30,159 nt of DNA from Candidatus Methanofastidiosum methylothiophilum (GCA_001587675.1 LNGD01000003.1:1-30159); one strand, 5' to 3'; shown: positions 1 to 7,610, counted from the first letter of the stretch. The notes: generated by a model from the sequence alone, not told the origin. Made by a program: numbers and translations.

Positions 1-687
1 TTTTCTACTTTATCTGTCACAGAAATAAAAAAATATTTTGAAATGGGATTTGCACCTACATTCGATAACGAGTATATCTCTATTTTAAGAAAGGACGGGT
101 TAGTTGAATTTAAAGGCGATAAATTAAATATTACAAAATTTGGTAGAATAGTGTCTTCAAACTTTCTAAAAATACCTCATGCAATCTTCATTAAAAACTT
201 TAGAAGTGATGATATCAGAGAAATTATTTTTGAAACATTGCCTTTTCCAAATACCTATCTGACTAGTAAACTTCAAGCAATATTGAAAATAGATTCTTCC
301 TCACTTTTTTCTGGAACAACTTTAGAAAAAATATATTTCCATACTAGAACGGAAACTCTCTCAAAACACGCAGAAGAGATTTTGATAAACTTACTTGCCG
401 AATTTTTTGCATGTGGTTGTAAGGATGCCCCCTATTGTAATTGCCCTAAGATCGAAATAGGAAAACGACTGTTGGATCTAAGAAAGGCTAAGTTATCTCC
501 GAGTAGGATTAGCGAAGAATTTAGAAAAGAATATGGATTGAAAATATTCTCAGCTGATTTGATTAATTGGTTAGATTCTTCAATAAGAACCCTTGAAACT
601 GCAGAGAAAATATATGCTTTATATGGAAAGGAGAAATATCGGATTGCGGCAATAAAAGAAATAGAAAATATATTGGGAAAAAGGTGA
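1..687 (+). CDS. C-terminal part of DUF5814-type DEAD/DEAH-box helicase (5' truncated by window edge)
   Basis: The reading frame is open from base 1, so this is the last ~228 residues of a longer protein; the first in-window ATG (base 43) is internal. The C-terminal half has a short cysteine cluster (CGC, then CNC eight residues later) followed by a helical segment with LRKAKLSPSRISEEF and INWLDSSIRTLETAEKI. That arrangement matches the DUF5814 domain that archaea carry at the end of a large SF2 helicase, presumably acting on nucleic acids in the cytoplasm. The helicase motor motifs lie outside the window, so the helicase part is inferred from family architecture. It ends in TGA and is followed by a 142-base spacer. 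Confidence 0.7.
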   Translation, partial: FSTLSVTEIKKYFEMGFAPTFDNEYISILRKDGLVEFKGDKLNITKFGRIVSSNFLKIPHAIFIKNFRSDDIREIIFETLPFPNTYLTSKLQAILKIDSSSLFSGTTLEKIYFHTRTETLSKHAEEILINLLAEFFACGCKDAPYCNCPKIEIGKRLLDLRKAKLSPSRISEEFRKEYGLKIFSADLINWLDSSIRTLETAEKIYALYGKEKYRIAAIKEIENILGKR

Positions 688-787
688 AAGATATAACCTA
701 ATTCTTTAGAATAAGTTTCTATATACCTTATTGTTTTTTGACATTATTTGTAAATAAATACTAATTCTATTCTTTATAGTAGTAAAC

Positions 788-797
788 GTTATAAACT
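788..797 (+). promoter_or_regulatory. Probable TATA box for the zinc-ribbon gene
   Basis: GTTATAAACT lies about 28 bases before a predicted transcription start near 817. That start would just include the AGGAG at 818-822 ahead of the ATG at 830. Assigned by archaeal spacing rules only. Confidence 0.45.
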
Positions 798-829
798 GTA
801 TTCATGTATCTAAAAATAGGAGCCAGCTA

Positions 830-1021
830 ATGGCTCAAATAAAGGAGTTAATTAAAATGTATGGTGAAAACAGAGGAGGATATGATAGACCTCCTCGTGA
901 AATGCACAAAGTAACTTGTGCAGCATGTGGGCAGGAAACTGAAGTTCCTTTTAAACCAGATGGAACAAGACCTGTTTACTGTAGGGATTGCTACCAGAAG
1001 CGAAACCCAAGAAGATATTAA
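830..1021 (+). CDS. Small CxxC-x17-CxxC zinc-ribbon protein
   Basis: A 63-residue protein with CAAC, exactly 17 residues, then CRDC, the spacing of the CxxC-x17-CxxC family widespread in archaea and some bacteria. Four cysteines should bind one Zn2+. The flanks are basic (KRNPRRY end, RGG-like N-terminus), which suggests nucleic-acid or ribosome contact; the family's function is not established. Two starts are possible. ATG 830 has AGGAG at 818-822, but its start region can fold (AGCCA 821-825 with TGGCT 831-835). ATG 857, giving MYGENRGG, has GGAG at 844-847 and also fits. I list the longer form. Confidence 0.8.
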   Translation: MAQIKELIKMYGENRGGYDRPPREMHKVTCAACGQETEVPFKPDGTRPVYCRDCYQKRNPRRY

Positions 1022-1210
1022 GTAGGTATTTTTAGTAAAAGGTTATTTTCTATATATAAAATTAGGGGAAATCCTTTTCTTTTTACTTTATTATTGCAAG
1101 ATAATAATTTTTTCTTTATAAATTAGTTAAATTTTAACTTCAAAATATTTTGAACCGTATCAAAATGTTTATGAATAAATAATAACATATCAGTTTTAGC
1201 AGGTGATAAA

Positions 1211-1609
1211 TTGGAAAAGAATACTAAAATATTAATTGGAGGAGTCGTTATTGTCCTAATTGCAATAGCCGGATATTTCACATTTTTTGGAGCTCAAGAG
1301 AAAATTTACACCGAAGGTACACAAGGAGCTATTAATGTAAAAAAAGGAGATACATTTAAAATTACTCTTAAATCTAACCCAACTACTGGATATCAATGGA
1401 ATGCAGATTTTGATGAAACTTTAATTCAATTAGTCGATACATCCTACAAAGCTGATGAACCACAGCTCATGGGGAGCGGGGGAACTGAAATATTTGAATT
1501 CAAAGCAATTGGATCTAATTCGAATACTACTATAAAATTCGCATATGCTAGAGCATGGGAGAGCGTTCCCCCAATAGATGAGAAATCTTTTAATATCAAA
1601 ATTAAATAA
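1211..1609 (+). CDS. Chagasin-like protease inhibitor (I42 family), membrane-anchored/secreted
   Basis: 132 residues starting at TTG 1211 behind GGTGA (1202-1206). Residues ~6-28 form one hydrophobic segment (signal anchor), so the rest should be outside the membrane. The body shows the three inhibitor loops of family I42: NPTTGYQW, a GSGG turn followed by a beta strand, and RAWE (RPWE in many relatives, so Pro is replaced by Ala). Chagasin-type proteins block papain-like cysteine proteases with these loops. The likely role is protection against external or own cysteine proteases, inferred from the family. It appears monocistronic, with AT-rich spacers on both sides. Confidence 0.85.
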   Translation: MEKNTKILIGGVVIVLIAIAGYFTFFGAQEKIYTEGTQGAINVKKGDTFKITLKSNPTTGYQWNADFDETLIQLVDTSYKADEPQLMGSGGTEIFEFKAIGSNSNTTIKFAYARAWESVPPIDEKSFNIKIK

Positions 1610-1796
1610 ATTTTTTATATTTATTTTACTGGATTAGCAATAAAATCTCTTTCAATTTCTTGAGAACTTGTGCTTCCTTTGGAGTTAGTCAAATAATTAG
1701 TTATCTCATTCAAAAATATCTTTATAATTATTCAATAATATTCCCACAAGGGAAATGATTTTGGGATAAGACAACGTGCACAAAAATTAGAAAACC
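1610..1796. other. Intergenic spacer without a gene
   Basis: AT-rich, with no convincing ORF on either strand. It contains a small hairpin (TTCCC ACAA GGGAA around 1741-1754), which could be a terminator remnant or an operator. Together with the structured leader at 1823-1971 it makes a 362-base gap between genes. Confidence 0.5.
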
Positions 1797-1805
1797 TTAT
1801 AAATA
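1797..1805 (+). promoter_or_regulatory. TATA box of the aryl-CoA ligase operon
   Basis: TTATAAATA preceded by AAAACC, a good archaeal BRE/TATA pair and the best-looking one in the window. With 22-27 bases to the initiation site, transcription should begin around 1823-1828. The mRNA would therefore start almost exactly at the first strand of the structured leader. Confidence 0.65.
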
Positions 1806-1822
1806 TCGTGTCTTTTTTAAAT

Positions 1823-1971
1823 ATGAGGGATTCAATGAGGGAGATAATATTAAAACCTAATTATGTTCTTTTTGAGAACTCTCTCTCATACGTTTATTGC
1901 TATTATTATGGCTATTGAATTCCCTCGTAAAATTTTATCCCTAACTTAGGGAAATTTAACGGGGTGTTTTT
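1823..1971 (+). promoter_or_regulatory. Structured 5' leader of the paaK-symporter-ACT operon (candidate attenuator or riboswitch)
   Basis: Read directly: P1 pairs 1825-1834 (GAGGGATTCA) with 1916-1926 (one bulged T at 1920). P2 pairs 1835-1844 (ATGAGGGAGA) with 1880-1889 (TCTCTCTCAT; ten pairs, one G-T). P3 is GTTCT 1865-1869 with AGAAC 1875-1879. A hairpin TCCCTA/TAGGGA (1938-1952) sits just before the ligase Shine-Dalgarno GGGGTG (1961-1966). CCCTCGT (1922-1928), the 3' strand of P1, can also pair with ACGGGG (1959-1964), so P1 and access to the SD look mutually exclusive. The GAGGGA element occurs twice, offering alternative partners. That this regulates the operon is inference. Confidence 0.55.
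1835..1918 (+). CDS. Tyrosine-rich short ORF in the operon leader (candidate leader peptide)
   Basis: ATG 1835 has GAGG at 1825-1828 as a possible SD, and an in-frame ATG at 1823 would be leaderless. The 27-residue product ends YVYCYYYGY, six Tyr among the last nine residues, then TGA. The Tyr codons (1889-1915) lie in the otherwise unpaired strand between the 3' halves of P2 and P1. This is where a stalled ribosome would decide which helix forms. The downstream genes are consistent with aromatic amino-acid supply. No homologue is known to me. It could instead be a chance ORF inside a structured RNA. Confidence 0.4.
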   Translation: MREIILKPNYVLFENSLSYVYCYYYGY

Positions 1972-3258
1972 TTGGAGTTCAAATCCAGAGAGGAGATAAT
2001 AGAATATCAGAATAAAAAACTAAGAAGTTGCGTAGATTACGCTTCAAAAAACTCTCGATTTTTTAAAGATACTTTGAAAAAATGCAATCTAAAAGCTAAC
2101 GATATAAAAAATATCGATGATCTTCAGAAGCTTCCTTTTACTACAAAGAATGATCTTCGAGACAACTACCCATTTGGATTAATGGCAGTTCCAATGGATG
2201 ACATTGTTAGATTTCATGCTTCATCTGGAACTACTGGAAAGTCTACTGTTGTCTACTATACTAAGAAAGATCTAGATACTTGGTCAGATTTAATGGCAAG
2301 AGTTTTAGCAACAACTGGCTTAACAAGAAAAGATTCAATGCAGATAATATACAACTATGGCTTTTTTACAGGAGGATTTGGTTTTCATTACGGCGCTGAA
2401 AGACTTGGTGTTTCTGTAATCCCAACGGGTTCAGGTAACACAAAGAAACAAATTGAAATTATGCGTGATTTTGGTACAACCTCTTTTACAAGCACCCCCT
2501 CATATGCAATATATCTTGGAGAAACTGTTGAAGAGATGAATATCGATCCTAAGAAAGATCTTAAGTTAAGAATAGGTGTTTTTGGCGGAGAGCCCTGGGG
2601 GGAGGGCATGAGAACACGAATCGAGGAATTATTCAACATCAATGCCTACGATAACTACGGTCTTTCAGAACTTTGTGGACCGGGAGTAGCTGTAGAATGC
2701 AAAGAAAAGGAAGGACTTCATGTTTGGGAAGATTATTTCATAATGGAAATAATAGATCCAAAAACAGGAGAACTTGTTGGCGAAGGTGAAAGAGGAGAAC
2801 TTGTTTTCACGCCCTTATGGAAAGAAGCAATGCCAATTTTCAGATACCGTACAAGAGATATTTCTAGAGCATATGAAGACGAATGCAACTGTGGACTACC
2901 TTTTAGAAGAATCGAAAGACTTCATGGAAGAAGTGACGATATGTTGATTATAAGAGGAGTCAACGTTTTTCCAAGTCAGATTGAGGAGGTAATTCTAAAG
3001 AACTCTGCCTTTAAAGGGCATTATGCCATAATTGTTGAAAGAAAAGGACCACTTGACCTCTTGACAGTAGAAATAGAGGTAACAAAAGATCTTTTTACAG
3101 GAAATCTAAAAGATTTAATCGAACTTAAAGATAAAGTTGAAGAGGATCTGAAGAGCGTTCTTTTAGTCAAAGCAAATGTTAAACTCGTTGAAGAAGGAAC
3201 AATACCTAGGTCTCAAGGTAAAGCTCAACGAGTAATTGATAAAAGAAACTTAGAATGA
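1972..3258 (+). CDS. paaK: Phenylacetate/aryl-acetate--CoA ligase
   Basis: 428 residues, the usual length of PaaK-type AMP-forming ligases, starting at TTG 1972 with GGGGTG five bases upstream. It shows the adenylate-forming P-loop SSGTTGKSTVVYYT (~residues 85-98), a YGLSE motif (~225) and FRYRTRD before the mobile C-terminal domain (~325 onward), with a conserved lysine region near the end (GKAQRVIDKR). The reaction is aryl acetate + ATP + CoA to aryl-acetyl-CoA + AMP + PPi in the cytosol. In methanogens such enzymes work with indolepyruvate ferredoxin oxidoreductase, either releasing or taking up aryl acids. The neighbouring symporter and ACT protein favour uptake and salvage. Exact substrate (phenyl-, hydroxyphenyl- or indole-acetate) cannot be read. 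Confidence 0.88.
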   Translation: MEFKSREEIIEYQNKKLRSCVDYASKNSRFFKDTLKKCNLKANDIKNIDDLQKLPFTTKNDLRDNYPFGLMAVPMDDIVRFHASSGTTGKSTVVYYTKKDLDTWSDLMARVLATTGLTRKDSMQIIYNYGFFTGGFGFHYGAERLGVSVIPTGSGNTKKQIEIMRDFGTTSFTSTPSYAIYLGETVEEMNIDPKKDLKLRIGVFGGEPWGEGMRTRIEELFNINAYDNYGLSELCGPGVAVECKEKEGLHVWEDYFIMEIIDPKTGELVGEGERGELVFTPLWKEAMPIFRYRTRDISRAYEDECNCGLPFRRIERLHGRSDDMLIIRGVNVFPSQIEEVILKNSAFKGHYAIIVERKGPLDLLTVEIEVTKDLFTGNLKDLIELKDKVEEDLKSVLLVKANVKLVEEGTIPRSQGKAQRVIDKRNLE

Positions 3259-3271
3259 TAGGAGGAATTAA

Positions 3272-3385
3272 ATGATATATGGTCTACCAGATACAACATT
3301 TTTTGTTGTACTATTAGTTCCAATAGTAATATCCCTTTTACTTTTGTTTTGGGGATTTAGATACCAACCGGAGGAGGAAGATTAA
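3272..3385 (+). CDS. 37-residue membrane peptide, probable symporter small accessory protein
   Basis: A short ORF, ATG 3272 to TAA 3383-3385, with a near-perfect SD (AGGAGGAA, 3260-3267). The product begins MIYGLPDTTF, has one strongly hydrophobic segment (about residues 9-29), then GFRYQPEEED. Its stop overlaps the symporter start by one base (TAATG), so the two are translationally coupled. Solute/sodium symporters in several lineages are preceded by a tiny one-helix or two-helix partner, and this looks like the archaeal version. Role inferred: assembly or stability of the transporter. Confidence 0.75.
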   Translation: MIYGLPDTTFFVVLLVPIVISLLLLFWGFRYQPEEED

Positions 3386-4899
3386 TGGCATCATTAATGA
3401 CGACATCTCTAATAGTCCTCTACTTTTTAGTAATATTAGTAATAGGCGCATGGGCATCTAAAAAAGTAAAAAGTAGTGAGGATTACATTGTCGCAGGGAG
3501 GAGTTTAGGATTTTGGTTCTTTGTTATACTTATTATCTCCTCGGCAACTAGTGGTATGAGTATTTTAGGAGTTGCAGGTCTTGGATACACTGCAGGATGG
3601 CCTAGCATTTGGGAGCAGATATTTGTTCCATTGACTACAGCTATATGTATTTTGTTCTACGGTACAAAACTACACAAGATTTCAGAAAAAATGGGGTATA
3701 TGACAGTTCAAGACTATTTTGCAAACAGATTTTACAGTCCCAAACTCATGAGAGCTCTTTCAGGACTTGCAGTAATTGTCACAAGCACCATATACCTTGT
3801 TGGCCAGTATACAGCAATCAGCATTGTTTTAGTATGGCTATTCGGAATTACTCATACTGAAGCACTTATGATTGCAGCTATAATCGTTCTTCTTTACGTA
3901 GTATTGGGAGGGTTATATGCTGTTGCTTGGGTTAATTTAGTTCAAGGAATATTTATAGTAGGTGGGGTCCTTATTGTGTCTCCATTTATTCTAAAAGCAG
4001 CTGGCGGATTTACACACATAAATACCGTTTTAGCTTCAATTGACCCAAACTTTGTAAATCTTGTTTATCCACAAATGCATCCGCCATATGCAGGCTACGC
4101 ATTCATGACACCTTTGTACTTGATATCGTTCTTTTTCCTGCTTGCAATGGGACTCGGCTCAGCGCCACATATTATTAACAACGTACTTGCAGTAAAAAAA
4201 GACAAATACTTCAAATTTGCCCCATTTGCAGCATTTGCAATATACGTCGTTATAATGTACTTAACAAAAATAGTAGGATTTGGAGCTAGAGCAATGGTTG
4301 CTGAAGGTATATTAAAAGTTCCATACGCAGATTACGCGTATGTTTCAGCAGTGAACTACGCATTACCTGGATTAATATGGCCGCTATTTGCAGTAATTGT
4401 TTTATCAGCAGTAATGTCTACCACAGATAGACTTATGCTTACAATAGGAAGTTCTGTAAGTTGGGATATATACAAGAACTTGATAAATCCAAACGCAAAA
4501 GATAAAACAATAACCGATATCAGCAGAGCAGTTGTAGTAGTAGTCGCTATATTCACACTTTATCTTGCAATAAAGCCACCTCAATTACTAGCAATGTTAA
4601 TATGGATGGGAATAGGTATTATGCTATCCTCATTTGTAATGCCTTTACTTGCAGGTCTTTACTGGAAGAGGGCAACAAGAGAGGGTGCAATAGCTTCAAT
4701 GGCAGTTGGATTTTCAACTTCAATAGTATTTGGATTTGTCCACCAGTTCATAATGAAATTACCCATGCACTTCAGCTTTTACAGCTTCATATTAGCGGTA
4801 ATTACAATGGTCGTTGTAAGCCTTATGACAAAGAACCCATCTGAAAAAATCCTTAAAGAAACTTTAACTGGGCCATTCATCCAAGTTAAGAAAAGGTGA
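3385..4899 (+). CDS. Sodium:solute symporter (SSS family)
   Basis: 504 residues with about 13 hydrophobic segments, typical of the SSS/LeuT-fold family. Diagnostic stretches: GRSLGFWFFVILIISSATSG near the N-terminus (TM1-TM2, Na+ site region), MTVQDYFANRFYSP (~105-120), and LSAVMSTTDRLMLTIGSSVSWDIY (~340), which carries the Ser/Thr-rich TM8-like Na+ ligands. GGAGGAGGA at 3370-3378 is the ribosome site. It sits between the ligase and the ACT gene, so an aryl acid or related carboxylate is a reasonable substrate guess; the sequence alone does not fix the substrate. Confidence 0.88.
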   Translation: MASLMTTSLIVLYFLVILVIGAWASKKVKSSEDYIVAGRSLGFWFFVILIISSATSGMSILGVAGLGYTAGWPSIWEQIFVPLTTAICILFYGTKLHKISEKMGYMTVQDYFANRFYSPKLMRALSGLAVIVTSTIYLVGQYTAISIVLVWLFGITHTEALMIAAIIVLLYVVLGGLYAVAWVNLVQGIFIVGGVLIVSPFILKAAGGFTHINTVLASIDPNFVNLVYPQMHPPYAGYAFMTPLYLISFFFLLAMGLGSAPHIINNVLAVKKDKYFKFAPFAAFAIYVVIMYLTKIVGFGARAMVAEGILKVPYADYAYVSAVNYALPGLIWPLFAVIVLSAVMSTTDRLMLTIGSSVSWDIYKNLINPNAKDKTITDISRAVVVVVAIFTLYLAIKPPQLLAMLIWMGIGIMLSSFVMPLLAGLYWKRATREGAIASMAVGFSTSIVFGFVHQFIMKLPMHFSFYSFILAVITMVVVSLMTKNPSEKILKETLTGPFIQVKKR

Positions 4900-4904
4900 A
4901 AACT

Positions 4905-5297
4905 TTGAAAATACTATCAGTATTCATCGAAAATAAACCAAAGAGACTTTCAAAGATAATTGAAGAGTTATCTAAAGAAGGAATATCCCTATCAGGACTA
5001 GCAATTGCCGACGCCGGTGATTTTGGTATAGTGAGGCTTATAGTGAATGATGTAAAAAGAGGAGCTTCAGTCTTATCAAAACACGAAATGATTGCAAACG
5101 TACAGGAAGTAGTTGGAGTTAAAATAGATAAGGCCACAGTAGCAGATGTAGCAAAGATCTTGGGGGAGAACAACGTAAATATTGAAGATGCAATTGGATA
5201 CGGTTTTATTGACAATGAAAAAATACTGGTATTAAAAGTTGACAACATTGAAACTGCAAACAAAGTCCTTTCTAAAGAAGGATTTAAACTTTATTAA
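4905..5297 (+). CDS. Tandem ACT-domain protein, probable aromatic amino-acid sensor
   Basis: Two ACT repeats: ILSVFIENKPKRLSKIIEEL (~2-21) and a second starting around EVVGVKIDKATVADVAKIL. ACT pairs bind amino acids at their interface and act as allosteric or stand-alone sensors. I prefer TTG 4905, because AGGTGA (4894-4899) sits five bases before it and because ISVFxENKPGRL is the usual start of the family. GTG 4896 would add three residues with no SD. The symporter stop TGA lies inside this SD. The 3' end overlaps the convergent CYTH gene by 14 bases. Genes of this kind commonly accompany paaK-like ligases in archaea. Confidence 0.8.
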   Translation: MKILSVFIENKPKRLSKIIEELSKEGISLSGLAIADAGDFGIVRLIVNDVKRGASVLSKHEMIANVQEVVGVKIDKATVADVAKILGENNVNIEDAIGYGFIDNEKILVLKVDNIETANKVLSKEGFKLY

Positions 5298-5808
5298 TTT
5301 TATTTTTTTCTATTAACAAGAGTTCAAGATATGACCTTCTTTCGCTATCCAAAAAAAGAACGTCAAAGAGGTTCTGAATCTTTTCTACATCATTCTTGTT
5401 TTCTGATTTTAATTCAACCTCTATATATTCTCCTAGACCCTCAACATTGTCTATTGAGAGTATAAACTCCTTGTATTGGTATAATTTTCTATTCTTCCTA
5501 ACGTTCATGAATTTATTAAACCCAAGTCTTTGAAGAAGTGACTCTATATCTCCTGAAACTAATACTTCTATCTCTTCCCTTGACTTTGATATTTTATCTA
5601 TTTTTGGCCCCTTATAGGTAAGGATAGCATTACCTTCGGAGTATCTTACTCTTAGGGCTTCATCAGTTTCCTTAAAATCTTTTATAGGGGATGAATAGTA
5701 AACATCTTCTTCAATTTTCTCCCCAAGAAAGACTGATTTTTTTAGAATCTGTTCAATTCTACCTTGCGTATATTTGTTTATTTTACCCTTCATCTCTAAC
5801 TCAAGCAT
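5284..5808 (-). CDS. CYTH-domain protein (class IV adenylate cyclase / triphosphatase family)
   Basis: 174 residues beginning LELEMKGKI, the ExExK metal-binding signature of the CYTH fold. It is followed by the expected charged beta-strand residues (LRVRYSEGNAILTYKGP; EEIEVLV; RKNRKLYQYKEFILSIDNVEGLGEYIEVEL). CYTH enzymes bind triphosphates inside a beta-tunnel with divalent metal; members are cyclases, thiamine or inorganic triphosphatases. The archaeal AC2-like group has no settled physiological role. On the minus strand ATATAAAA (5832-5839) places initiation near 5810, so the mRNA would be almost leaderless at ATG 5808. Confidence 0.85.
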   Translation of the reverse strand: MLELEMKGKINKYTQGRIEQILKKSVFLGEKIEEDVYYSSPIKDFKETDEALRVRYSEGNAILTYKGPKIDKISKSREEIEVLVSGDIESLLQRLGFNKFMNVRKNRKLYQYKEFILSIDNVEGLGEYIEVELKSENKNDVEKIQNLFDVLFLDSERRSYLELLLIEKNKINKV

Positions 5809-5831
5809 AAGTTATTTTAATGGTATTCTAT

Positions 5832-5839
5832 TTTATATG
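5832..5839 (-). promoter_or_regulatory. TATA box for the CYTH gene
   Basis: Minus-strand CATATAAAA, about 25 bases from the start codon of the CYTH gene, implies a near-leaderless transcript. It lies inside the 5' region of the divergent methylase gene. Confidence 0.45.
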
Positions 5840-5851
5840 TTTGTTGATTTG

Positions 5852-6802
5852 ATGAAGTTAAGTGACCTAGCAAAAGAATATGGGTATAGTTTTGACAACC
5901 TTAAGAGATACAATGAGATGTTTGGTGACAAACTTCCCTTGTTCTTAGAGGCAAATGAGGTCCAAAATAAGGATTCAATTAGAATAAACACTATAAAGAT
6001 ATCAAGGGAAGAATTATACGAAAGGCTAACTAAAAATGGCTTTGTGATTAAGGAAATTAACGATTTTGGATATATTATTGAGGAATCAAAATTTGCTATA
6101 TCTTCAACTCAGGAGAACTTGTTGGGGTACTGTTATATTCAAGGTGTTGCTGAAATGCATGTCGCACCTATTTTATCTCCTGATAAAAATGATTTCGTCG
6201 TTGACATGTGTGCAGCACCAGGTGGGAAGACTACTCATCTTTCAGCAATTATGAAAAACGAGGGCACTATTTATGCTTTCGATGTCAACAAAAGAAGACT
6301 TTCTGCACTAAAAAATAATATCTCTCGTTTAGGTTGTATGAACATAGCAGTGTTTAATTTGGACGGATTGGAGATTTCTAAATTAAAGAATAAGCCCGAT
6401 AAGATATTACTTGATGCCCCCTGTACTGGCAGTGGTATAATGCGAAAAGATAGTCTGAGAAAATCATTAAAGAGTACCCACGATATTATTTTCCTAAGCG
6501 AGATCCAGAAAAAACTTCTGAAAGCCGCTATAGAGAATCTTAATACAGGCGGGACCTTGCTTTACACCACTTGTAGTTTAGAGCCAGAAGAAAATGAATT
6601 TGTTGTTCAATGGGCCTTGGATAATTTTAATATAAGGCTATTGAATATAAATACAGAAATTGGCGGTATTCCATTACAAAGTGGATTTACTGAAATATTT
6701 AATCGAAAATTATCAGATGAAATTAAACTTTGTAAAAGATCTTTTCCACATGTTCACAACACAAATGGGCTTTTCATGGCAAAAATAATTAAATCTGAAT
6801 AA
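5852..6802 (+). CDS. tRNA/rRNA cytosine-C5 methyltransferase (NOP2/NSUN family, archaeal Trm4-like)
   Basis: SAM-dependent m5C methylase. Motif I is VVDMCAAPGGKTTHL. Motif IV is LLDAPCTGSG (Cys ~191, product release). Motif VI is YTTCSLEPEENE (Cys ~241, the attacking nucleophile in this family). An N-terminal ~100-residue RNA-binding part precedes the Rossmann core. Start choice is open: ATG 5837, ATG 5852 and a longer frame from 5774 exist, none with a good SD. I choose 5852 because LAKEYGYSFDNLKRY looks like the family's N-terminus and an AT-rich TATA-like stretch (5811-5821) lies upstream. The longest frame would overlap the divergent CYTH gene. Likely target is C48/C49 of tRNA, from archaeal relatives. 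Confidence 0.85.
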   Translation: MKLSDLAKEYGYSFDNLKRYNEMFGDKLPLFLEANEVQNKDSIRINTIKISREELYERLTKNGFVIKEINDFGYIIEESKFAISSTQENLLGYCYIQGVAEMHVAPILSPDKNDFVVDMCAAPGGKTTHLSAIMKNEGTIYAFDVNKRRLSALKNNISRLGCMNIAVFNLDGLEISKLKNKPDKILLDAPCTGSGIMRKDSLRKSLKSTHDIIFLSEIQKKLLKAAIENLNTGGTLLYTTCSLEPEENEFVVQWALDNFNIRLLNINTEIGGIPLQSGFTEIFNRKLSDEIKLCKRSFPHVHNTNGLFMAKIIKSE

Positions 6803-7529
6803 AATAGAGAAGCGCACCAAAAACACCACCCGCTACAGTTGCAGTAATATTGGTGTGATTATTCCCAAAACTCTTATACCAGGTTTCAAGAGTTGCTCCA
6901 ACATAGCTATCTATATTTGAGCCTATAAATCCTGCAATCATTGTGATTATGACCATACTCATGTCGCCAAGCCCTGCAAAGTACGCTGCCAAGCCTATTA
7001 TAAACGCTACAAAGAGTTCTGCAATTTCACCCAAAATAGTGACGCCCCCATCTGATCCTGTTTCTACTACTTTAAAATTAGTTATTAATCTGGGCTTGTA
7101 GGTGGATAATCTTCCTATCTCGCCGCCTGCAGTATCTGCTGCAGCAGTTGCAATTGAACCTAGAAAGCCTAATAAAAATATTTGGCTATTTAAATTGAAG
7201 TAGGTTGGACCTACGTAATATAGAACTGCAAAAATAGCACTTACAATTCCATTGCCCAGTACATTTAGATAACTTCTTGCACCTTTATTTTTCTCTGCCA
7301 CGCCTTTTCTTCTTTTTTCTTCATATCTAAATTTTGTAGCTACAGATGCTGTAACAAAAAAGAATGCCAGAATAAAAAAGAATTCAAATCCACCAAAAAT
7401 TATAATAGGAATCCCAACAAAAATACCTGCAAGAAATCCAGAAAAGTCAACGGCCTTAAATCTAAAAGAAACTCCTCCAAAGACAAGACAAAGACACGTT
7501 GCGAAAATAATGTGCTCGGAAGTAAGCAT
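6789..7529 (-). CDS. DUF92/VTE6-family integral membrane protein
   Basis: 246 residues, about seven hydrophobic segments. Family hallmarks: ATAAADTAGGEIGRLS, then PRLIT and VETGSDGGVTILGE, then GFIGSNIDSYVGATLE. DUF92 includes plant and cyanobacterial VTE6, which phosphorylates phytyl phosphate; archaeal members may act on isoprenoid phosphates for lipids, but this is unproven. ATG 7529 has GGTGA four bases upstream on its strand, and a minus-strand TTTTATAAGG near 7562-7571 is a plausible promoter. Its end overlaps the convergent methylase gene by 14 bases. Confidence 0.85.
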   Translation of the reverse strand: MLTSEHIIFATCLCLVFGGVSFRFKAVDFSGFLAGIFVGIPIIIFGGFEFFFILAFFFVTASVATKFRYEEKRRKGVAEKNKGARSYLNVLGNGIVSAIFAVLYYVGPTYFNLNSQIFLLGFLGSIATAAADTAGGEIGRLSTYKPRLITNFKVVETGSDGGVTILGEIAELFVAFIIGLAAYFAGLGDMSMVIITMIAGFIGSNIDSYVGATLETWYKSFGNNHTNITATVAGGVFGALLYFIQI

Positions 7530-7592
7530 CAGTTCACCAATAAAATTCTTAATAAAAAAATCCTTATAAAACTATCTTCATTGACTTAACCG

Positions 7593-7604
7593 TAAATTTT
7601 TTAA
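7593..7604 (+). promoter_or_regulatory. Putative TATA element of tRNA-Glu
   Basis: AAATTTTTTAAG, about 28-30 bases before the tRNA 5' end, the expected position of an archaeal box A. A weak match. Confidence 0.35.
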
Positions 7605-7610
7605 GCGAGG

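Noticed and set aside
3609..3860. Out-of-frame ORF inside the symporter (also 4602-4844)
   Set aside because: Same-strand shadow of the transporter gene without its own initiation signal.
5774..5851. Long N-terminal extension of the m5C methylase
   Set aside because: It would overlap the start of the divergent CYTH gene and has no SD or family-like sequence.
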